Part shown: in pieces, positions 32,098 to 37,131 of the stretch
Position numbering within the stretch: the first letter of the stretch is position 1
How the letters are laid out: every line of letters starts with the position of its first letter
Notes under the pieces: model-generated
What the model was told of the DNA's origin: nothing
The model's input: only the letters and a program-made list of their open reading frames with translations
Database searches by the model: none
Translations under genes and position numbers: made by a program
Assembly: GCA_024636515.1 (NCBI GenBank)
Contig: JAGXGX010000086.1
Coordinates: 1-37,131 of the forward strand
DNA from: Roseovarius sp.
GTDB lineage: Bacteria; Pseudomonadota; Alphaproteobacteria; Rhodobacterales; Rhodobacteraceae
Direction: 5' to 3'
DNA length: 37,131 nucleotides

Positions 32098-33074
32098 AGA
32101 GCGACGCACCGCTGCTGGAAGTCAGGAATCTGGCCAAGCATTTCCCGATCAGAGGGGGCCTTTTGAACCGCGAGCAGGCCCGCGTTTATGCCGTCGATGG
32201 CATCTCGTTCACCGTCGGCGCGGGCGAGACGCTGGGAGTCGTGGGCGAATCCGGCTGCGGCAAATCTACCGTGGGCAAGACGATTCTTAGACTTGAGGAC
32301 CCCACAGAGGGCCAAATCCTGCTAAAGGGTAATGACATAACGCATATCTCTCGCAAGCAGATGCTTCCCCATCGCCGCGAGATGCAGGTGATCTTTCAAG
32401 ACCCCTATGCGTCCCTGAACCAGCGGATGCGCGCACAGGATATCGTGGCCGAGCCGTTGGGCAATTTCGATACAGGATCGCGCCGCGACCGGCTGGAAAA
32501 GGTTGCTGACCTTTTTGCCCGCGTCGGCCTGCGACCCGATGCGATGCACCGCTTTCCCTACGAATTTTCGGGCGGGCAGCGCCAGCGCCTTGGTATTGCC
32601 CGCGCACTGGCCCTGAACCCCGAAATCATCATCGCGGACGAGCCTGTGTCGGCGCTGGACGTGTCGGTGCAGGCGCAAGTCATCAACCTGATGATGGACC
32701 TGCAAGAGGAGATGGGCCTGTCCTATCTCTTCATCGCGCATGATCTGGCCATTGTGCAGCATATCAGCCACCGCATTGGCGTCATGTACCTGGGCAAGAT
32801 GGTGGAAATCACTGACAAGCGCAGCCTGTTCCGTGATCCGCAGCATCCCTACACGCAGGCGCTGCTGGAGTCCGTTCCAGTGCCAAACCCGCGCATGCGT
32901 AAGGCCCGCGCGGTCCTGAAAGGCGACGTGCCCAGCCCGCTGAACCCGCCCAAGGGGTGCAGTTTCAACACCCGCTGCCCCTTTGCCTTCGACCGCTGTT
33001 TCCACGATGAGCCGAAGCTGAAAGAGGTCGCGCCGGGTCATATGGCTGCCTGCCACCTGCGCGATACCGCCTGA
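32094..33074 (+). CDS. oligopeptide-type ABC importer ATPase, DppF-like
   Basis: This 326-residue second ATPase starts at ATG 32094, overlapping the DppD-like stop. EVRNLAKHFPIRGG opens the domain as in DppF/OppF. Walker [53 protein letters not shown] and FIAHDLAIVQ follow in order. The C-terminal NPPKGCSFNTRCPFAFDRC has the family's cysteine cluster. It would pair with the DppD-like ATPase as a heterodimer. Confidence 0.94.
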   Translation: MKSDAPLLEVRNLAKHFPIRGGLLNREQARVYAVDGISFTVGAGETLGVVGESGCGKSTVGKTILRLEDPTEGQILLKGNDITHISRKQMLPHRREMQVIFQDPYASLNQRMRAQDIVAEPLGNFDTGSRRDRLEKVADLFARVGLRPDAMHRFPYEFSGGQRQRLGIARALALNPEIIIADEPVSALDVSVQAQVINLMMDLQEEMGLSYLFIAHDLAIVQHISHRIGVMYLGKMVEITDKRSLFRDPQHPYTQALLESVPVPNPRMRKARAVLKGDVPSPLNPPKGCSFNTRCPFAFDRCFHDEPKLKEVAPGHMAACHLRDTA

Positions 33075-33092
33075 TTTTACCGGAGCCATGAC

Positions 33093-34223
33093 ATGACCGA
33101 CACCATCACCGGACTCGATCTGACCAAGCGCCTGATCGCCTTCGACACGATCAACCCGCCGGGTGACGAGGCGGAGTGCTTTAAGTATCTGGCCAGCCTT
33201 CTAGAGCCTGCGGGATACGAGCTGACATGGCATGACTGGCGCCCAAACCGGCCCAACCTGATCGCGCGTCTTCCTGCGACTGAGCCCGAAAAACGCGCGC
33301 CGCTGGTCTATTCTGGACATGTCGATACCGTGCCGCTGGGGCAGGCGAAGTGGAGCGTCGATCCCTTCGCGGGCGAGATCAAGGATGGGCGCCTTTATGG
33401 GCGCGGGACGTCCGATATGAAGGCAGGCGTTGCCGCTTTTGTCGTCGCCGCATTGCGGCTGGCCGAGATTGAAGTGCGCCATGCCGAGATTCAGTTGGTC
33501 ATCACGTCGGGCGAGGAAACGGGCTGTGAAGGCGCGCTGGCGCTGGCCGCATCGGGTCTTCTGTCCGATTGCGCCGCGCTCGTGATTGCCGAGCCTACGG
33601 ACAACCGTGCGCTGTGTGGTCACAAGGGCGCGCTGTGGATGAACCTTGTGCATGAGGGTGTGACGGCGCATGGCTCAATGCCCGACAAGGGGCGTAACGC
33701 GATCTTTGCCGCTGTCGAGAGCATTGAGAGGCTGCGAGGCCATGATTTCGGGATCAAGCCGCATCAGGTGATGGGCGGCCCCACGTTGAATATTGGCAAC
33801 ATGCAGGCGGGGCTGAACGTGAATTCCGTACCTGACCTCGCGCGCGTTGGTGTCGATATCCGCTCGGTCGTGGGGCAAACGAACGCAGAAATTCGTAGCG
33901 ATTTGCAGCGTGTCTTGGGCGATCAGGTGCGGGTGGAGCCGCTGACTGACATGGATAACGTCTTTACCGATTTCGACGACCCTTGGATGAGCCAAGTATT
34001 TGCCACGACCAAAGAAATCCTCGGCACTGATCCAGAGGTTGCGACGGCGACCTACTTTACCGATGCCTCGGTTCTGAAACCGGCGATGGGCAATCCGCCG
34101 ACCCTGATCATGGGGCCGGGCACGATGGCGATGGCGCATCAGACGGATGAATATTGCGAGGTTGGCTTGATCGACCCCTGTATCGACGTATTCACCCGGC
34201 TCGGCCGCGATCACGTCGCGTGA
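33093..34223 (+). CDS. M20-family metallopeptidase (ArgE/DapE-like)
   Basis: This 376-residue cytoplasmic zinc hydrolase has the M20 metal ligands in place: His76 and Asp78 in YSGHVDTVP, the bridging Asp108 in GRGTSDMKAG, catalytic Glu141 and Glu142 in TSGEETG, and Glu167 in IAEPTDN. The dimerisation (lid) domain runs from about residue 180 to 290. Such enzymes remove an acyl group or cleave a short peptide bond. Position at the end of the importer operon suggests it acts on the imported compound. ArgE, DapE or another N-acyl-amino-acid hydrolase cannot be told apart by eye. The stop overlaps the GTG of the small zinc-ribbon gene. Confidence 0.9.
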   Translation: MTDTITGLDLTKRLIAFDTINPPGDEAECFKYLASLLEPAGYELTWHDWRPNRPNLIARLPATEPEKRAPLVYSGHVDTVPLGQAKWSVDPFAGEIKDGRLYGRGTSDMKAGVAAFVVAALRLAEIEVRHAEIQLVITSGEETGCEGALALAASGLLSDCAALVIAEPTDNRALCGHKGALWMNLVHEGVTAHGSMPDKGRNAIFAAVESIERLRGHDFGIKPHQVMGGPTLNIGNMQAGLNVNSVPDLARVGVDIRSVVGQTNAEIRSDLQRVLGDQVRVEPLTDMDNVFTDFDDPWMSQVFATTKEILGTDPEVATATYFTDASVLKPAMGNPPTLIMGPGTMAMAHQTDEYCEVGLIDPCIDVFTRLGRDHVA

Positions 34224-34384
34224 CGTCGAAGTGCCTGATTTGTGGCGCTGAGCTCAGCCGCTCTGCGACCTACTGCAAGTCTTGCGGCACGGTTCAGCCC
34301 CAGCGCCGGCTGGGCGGAACCATCGCGCTTGCAGTCTTGGTCGGCGCGTTGGCGGTCGCGGCGGTGGCCGCGATCCTGATTTAG
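34220..34384 (+). CDS. 54-residue zinc-ribbon single-pass membrane protein
   Basis: A GTG at 34220 overlaps the M20 stop (GTGA) and opens a 54-codon frame. Two CxxC pairs (CLIC and CKSC, 13 residues between them) form a zinc-ribbon, followed by a short basic linker and one C-terminal transmembrane helix (GTIALAVLVGALAVAAVAAI). Similar 'zinc ribbon + TM' microproteins are widespread but uncharacterised. Coupling to the importer operon suggests a membrane-associated accessory role; this is inference. The stop overlaps the convergent amidase stop by four bases. Confidence 0.65.
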   Translation: MTSKCLICGAELSRSATYCKSCGTVQPQRRLGGTIALAVLVGALAVAAVAAILI

Positions 34385-35823
34385 CCCTGCACAGGGTCTA
34401 TCGGCCCCAGAGGCCCGCCCATCGCCATCTCGACAAACCGAGCAGCGGCCAGGAGACCGGCCTCACCGCGCGGCTTGCCCACCAGTTGCAAGCCAACAGG
34501 CATATTGCGGGGGCCAAGGCCTACTGGTACCGACATCGCAGGCAGGCCTGCCGTCGTGGCGAGGAAGGCAAAGCGCAGCCAATCCATGTAGCCGGTAAGG
34601 TTCTGACCACCAATCTCGCGCACCCATTCCTCGGATTGCGGGTGCGGCATGCAGCCGACCACGGGCAGGGCTAGCACGTCGAACCGCTCAAAGAAGGCCT
34701 GCATCGCGTTAAAGATCGTCATGCGTCCCACCTGCGCCTCAGCCACATCCTGAATCGTCAGGCTTTCGCCGAAACGAGTGTTTTCCTCGAGCGTCGGCTT
34801 GAAATGCTGGCGCACGGCCGGGTCCAATGTTTGCGAGCCTGTAACCCAGCTAATGCCGCGCAGGATGTGATAGGTTCGGTCCAGTCCCGTCACATCGGGG
34901 CTGGCCTCTTCGACGGTCGCGCCGCTGCGCTCCAGCTGCTTCATCGCGCTGCTTAGGTGATCTGCCATTTCAGGATCGACCGGGCAGATGCCACCCAAAT
35001 CAGGGGAGAAACCGATGCGCAGTTTGCCATCTGCCCTTCGCACAGCCTCCTGAAAAGGAGTGTCCGGCGCGGGATATGAGATAGGAAAGCGCGGCTCGAA
35101 CCCGGCCATCGCGTCTAGAAACAAGGCGCAGTCCGTGACAGAGCGCGCCATCGGACCCTGAGCGCTCTCGATCAGGTAGCCAGCCTTTGGCGATGCGCCG
35201 CCCGCCCGACCGGGGCTGGGCCGCATCCCGACGATGCCGCAATAGGCTGCGGGCGTGCGCAACGACCCGCCGTGGTCGGACCCGTGGCTGAGCCATACCT
35301 CGCCGGTCGCCAGGCCCGCCGCTGCGCCACCCGAGGAGCCACCCGCATTCATCGACGTGTTCCACGGGTTCACCGTCGCGCCGAACACCTCGTTGAATGT
35401 GTTGGCTCCAGCGCCCATTTCGGGCGTGTTTGTCTTGCCTACCACCAGCGCGCCGCGCGCCTCCAACCGCTCGACCAGCGGATCGCTCGCATTGGGGATG
35501 TTATCGGCCAAGCCCTTTGTACCGAAGGTAGTGCGTACTCCGGCGACCGGGGTCAAATCCTTGATCCCAATGGGCAGGCCAGCCAGCCAACCGGGCGCAT
35601 CGCTCTTACCCTTGGCCAGCGCTGCAATCGCAGCCTCCGCGCGGTCCCAGCAGGTTGTAGGCATGGCATTGATGCTAGGCTCAACGGCCTCAGTGCGGGT
35701 GCGCGACGCCTTGATTAGATCACGCGGCTCGATCTCGCCCTTGCGCAGTAGTGCAACGACCGCATGCGCCTCGTACGCGCACAGATCCGGCCCAGTGAAA
35801 GGATGTGTTACAGACGATTTCAT
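34381..35823 (-). CDS. amidase-signature family amidase
   Basis: This 480-residue enzyme has the Ser-cisSer-Lys triad of the amidase signature family: Lys88 in GLPIGIKDLTP, Ser163 in NAGGSSGGAAAG and the nucleophile Ser187 in GSDHGGSLRTPA. CGIVGMRPSPGR and SAQGPMARSV are also typical. It hydrolyses an unidentified amide; GatA is unlikely, since no gatB or gatC is nearby. The enzyme is cytoplasmic, with no signal peptide. GGGAGGG precedes ATG 35823. It is convergent with the importer operon, and both could act on the same class of N-acyl or amide compounds. Confidence 0.92.
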   Translation of the reverse strand: MKSSVTHPFTGPDLCAYEAHAVVALLRKGEIEPRDLIKASRTRTEAVEPSINAMPTTCWDRAEAAIAALAKGKSDAPGWLAGLPIGIKDLTPVAGVRTTFGTKGLADNIPNASDPLVERLEARGALVVGKTNTPEMGAGANTFNEVFGATVNPWNTSMNAGGSSGGAAAGLATGEVWLSHGSDHGGSLRTPAAYCGIVGMRPSPGRAGGASPKAGYLIESAQGPMARSVTDCALFLDAMAGFEPRFPISYPAPDTPFQEAVRRADGKLRIGFSPDLGGICPVDPEMADHLSSAMKQLERSGATVEEASPDVTGLDRTYHILRGISWVTGSQTLDPAVRQHFKPTLEENTRFGESLTIQDVAEAQVGRMTIFNAMQAFFERFDVLALPVVGCMPHPQSEEWVREIGGQNLTGYMDWLRFAFLATTAGLPAMSVPVGLGPRNMPVGLQLVGKPRGEAGLLAAARFVEMAMGGPLGPIDPVQG

Positions 35824-36353
35824 AGCGCCCTCCCGGCGGTAGGCGCGTTATGGCGGCGCTCGCAGAAGTGTAAGCAGTGAAGGCGTCAGGGTACAAGAGC
35901 ACTTGGGCGGGGTGGGCTCGGCTATCGTTTGCCGACAAAGCTAAATTTGCAATTGTTCAAGCAGCGCAACGCAATCGAACTTGTCTGCGATAAGGCGCTG
36001 TCTGTGCAATGTGTTCGGTAGGCGTCAAAAAAATGCAGCGGTTTTAGTGTAATAACGTCATTGGCCCCCGAAGTAGATCTTGCAGGCGTATCCGCAATCA
36101 TCTTTGGTATACTAGAGATGAATGAAGGCCGTTTACGACTGCCGCAAAAACGGTAATCGCGGTATCAGTTTCCTTAATCGAGATTGGTTTGAGCAAGCCG
36201 TGACAGGCGATCTCTGGCAGCTAACGGCCCTCCTGATATCAATCGTTTTAGCAACGTCTTCTAGTAGCGCTGACGTCAGACAACGTATCTGGTAGTAAGA
36301 TCTGTTATAACTTCGATCGATTTGGCGCGCAGGCCTACCCCGAATAGCGTCTG
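35824..36353. other. AT-richer gap, no convincing gene
   Basis: This 530-bp stretch is visibly richer in A and T than the genes on either side. It holds the amidase promoter side (35824 to about 35950) and otherwise only short frames. The longest open frame with any start is the 57-codon one at 36122-36295. No tRNA, terminator, insertion-sequence end or riboswitch fold was recognised. It could be a decayed gene or a recombination scar. Confidence 0.5.
36122..36295 (+). CDS. possible 57-residue hypothetical protein
   Basis: An ATG frame inside the AT-richer gap encodes MKAVYDCRKNGNRGISFLNR, then a Trp-containing stretch and a moderately hydrophobic LTALLISIVLA. A TATACT hexamer lies just upstream, but no clear ribosome-binding site or -35 box is seen. 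No family is recognised, and it may be chance. Confidence 0.15.
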   Translation: MKAVYDCRKNGNRGISFLNRDWFEQAVTGDLWQLTALLISIVLATSSSSADVRQRIW

Positions 36354-37131
36354 CTATTCAGTATTCTTATCCGGCCCATCTTTTAGCGGCGTATCATCCC
36401 GAAGTGTTATCGCCTGCCGTTCAATCATGCGATGTACCTTGGGCCGTTCCCTACCGCGATGTAGTTTCAGAACGCGCTCGTAGGATTCGGCATCGGCCTG
36501 CGTTCGACGCTCGTGATGGCGGACATACTCGACCCAAGTGGGCACATGATATGTTTCGGTCCACACATCTGGGTTTTCAAGATCCCGCAAAAGCGCCCAT
36601 TGCTGTGCCCCATCGCGGATTCTGATACGTCGTCTCGCGTTCATGACGGCCAGAAATTCGGTCACGTCCTCCTGCGCAATCTCGTAATCAACCATGATCA
36701 TAATCGGACCGCTACGCTGCTTTAAGTCGAGCCTCAGGGCCGGCTCTGTGAAGGTGTTGAGCGGATTAAGGTCAAGATCGGTCGAATCTGGCAATGGCAC
36801 ACTCAGCCCCGCCAAAGCCCCCAACACCAGCAGGGCGGCTGCCACAAACATCGCACGGTCCGCACCGAAGTTTTCAGCTATTGCGCCCCACGCCCAACTT
36901 CCCCCGGCCATGCCGCCAAAGACGCCAGTTTGGTACAGTGCAAGGGCCCTGCCGACGACCCAGCGCGGTGTAGACAACTGAACCGTTACATTGAACAGGG
37001 ACAGGGCAATGACCCAGCTGCCGCCAGCAAGTAGTAGGGCCGCGCCACTGAACGCGTAGTTTCGGCTCAGCGCCAGAGTGATGCTGCTGACCGCGAAGGC
37101 AATAAATGCGGCTTGGGTAATTCGCTCGTTC
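36354..37131 (-). CDS. MFS exporter, MFS_3/EntS-like, C-terminal part (cut by window edge)
   Basis: This is the last 258 codons of a minus-strand gene that enters from the right edge, so its start is not visible. The visible N-terminal part has hydrophobic helices (SITLALSRNYAFSGAALLLAG, in pieces; GVFGGMAGGSWAWGAIAEN; ADRAMFVAAALLVLGALAGL). A soluble tail of about 120 residues then begins at GPIMIMVDYEIAQEDVTEFL, resembling the monooxygenase-like C-terminal region of PF05977 (MFS_3) proteins. Family members export siderophores or small molecules. The substrate is unknown. It is not obviously linked to the neighbouring amidase gene. Confidence 0.82.
   Translation of the reverse strand, partial: NERITQAAFIAFAVSSITLALSRNYAFSGAALLLAGGSWVIALSLFNVTVQLSTPRWVVGRALALYQTGVFGGMAGGSWAWGAIAENFGADRAMFVAAALLVLGALAGLSVPLPDSTDLDLNPLNTFTEPALRLDLKQRSGPIMIMVDYEIAQEDVTEFLAVMNARRRIRIRDGAQQWALLRDLENPDVWTETYHVPTWVEYVRHHERRTQADAESYERVLKLHRGRERPKVHRMIERQAITLRDDTPLKDGPDKNTE

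Noticed and set aside
36354-36977. Stand-alone 207-residue protein starting at TTG 36977
   Set aside because: The frame stays open with transmembrane sequence through to the right edge, so this is the end of a larger MFS gene.
1-37131. CRISPR array, riboswitch, tRNA/rRNA, IS or prophage
   Set aside because: No spaced direct repeats, recognisable conserved RNA fold, transposase or integrase, or phage gene was found on either strand by eye. A covariance-model search would be needed to exclude small RNAs.

Overview
The window is high-GC, densely packed bacterial DNA with many translationally coupled (ATGA or TAATG) junctions. The gene mix points to an alphaproteobacterium, most likely a Rhodobacteraceae/Roseobacter-group member: a tripartite tricarboxylate transporter, a non-pyrrolysine MttB-like methyltransferase, polyamine-type and oligopeptide-type ABC importers, and GntR and XRE-cupin regulators. 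This placement is inferred from gene content. No rRNA, tRNA, CRISPR array, insertion sequence or phage gene was seen.

Layout. (1) 1-2161, minus strand: the first 203 residues of citramalate synthase (cut by the left edge) and cysS. (2) 2518-7495, plus strand: an MttB-like methyltransferase, an EamA exporter, a VOC protein and a cytosolic gamma-glutamyltransferase-like enzyme. (3) 7492-13125: a GntR regulator divergent from a thiamine-diphosphate enzyme followed by TctC, TctB and TctA. (4) 13129-25686: the most interesting region. An apparent eleven-gene minus-strand operon (binding protein, two permeases and ATPase of a PotD/B/C/A-type importer, a UGT-like glycosyltransferase, two DUF861-type cupins, an AmgK-like kinase, an aldehyde dehydrogenase, a PuuB-like FAD oxidase and a third cupin) is divergent from a two-gene plus-strand unit. 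That unit encodes a GntR regulator with two winged helices and a second, paralogous glycosyltransferase. (5) 25889-26692: a short MltB-type lytic transglycosylase. (6) 26712-34384: an XRE-cupin regulator divergent from an oligopeptide-type ABC importer, an M20 peptidase and a 54-residue zinc-ribbon membrane protein; a convergent amidase follows. (7) 35824-36353: a more AT-rich gap with no convincing gene. (8) 36354-37131: the C-terminal part of an MFS_3-type exporter, cut by the right edge.

How the genes work together. Three uptake-plus-catabolism modules each sit divergently from their own regulator, and the gaps between hold palindromes or repeats that fit operators. In all three, a stable stem-loop lies directly after the periplasmic binding-protein gene.

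Candidate new system: the 13129-25686 cluster resembles the Puu pathway (amine import, FAD oxidation, aldehyde oxidation), but within the window it has no glutamine-synthetase-like ligase and no gamma-glutamyl hydrolase. It carries instead two paralogous GT-B glycosyltransferases and a sugar-kinase-like APH enzyme. Both glycosyltransferases lack the histidine usually found at the N-terminal catalytic position. A testable inference is that an imported amine is protected by glycosylation rather than by gamma-glutamylation while it is oxidised.
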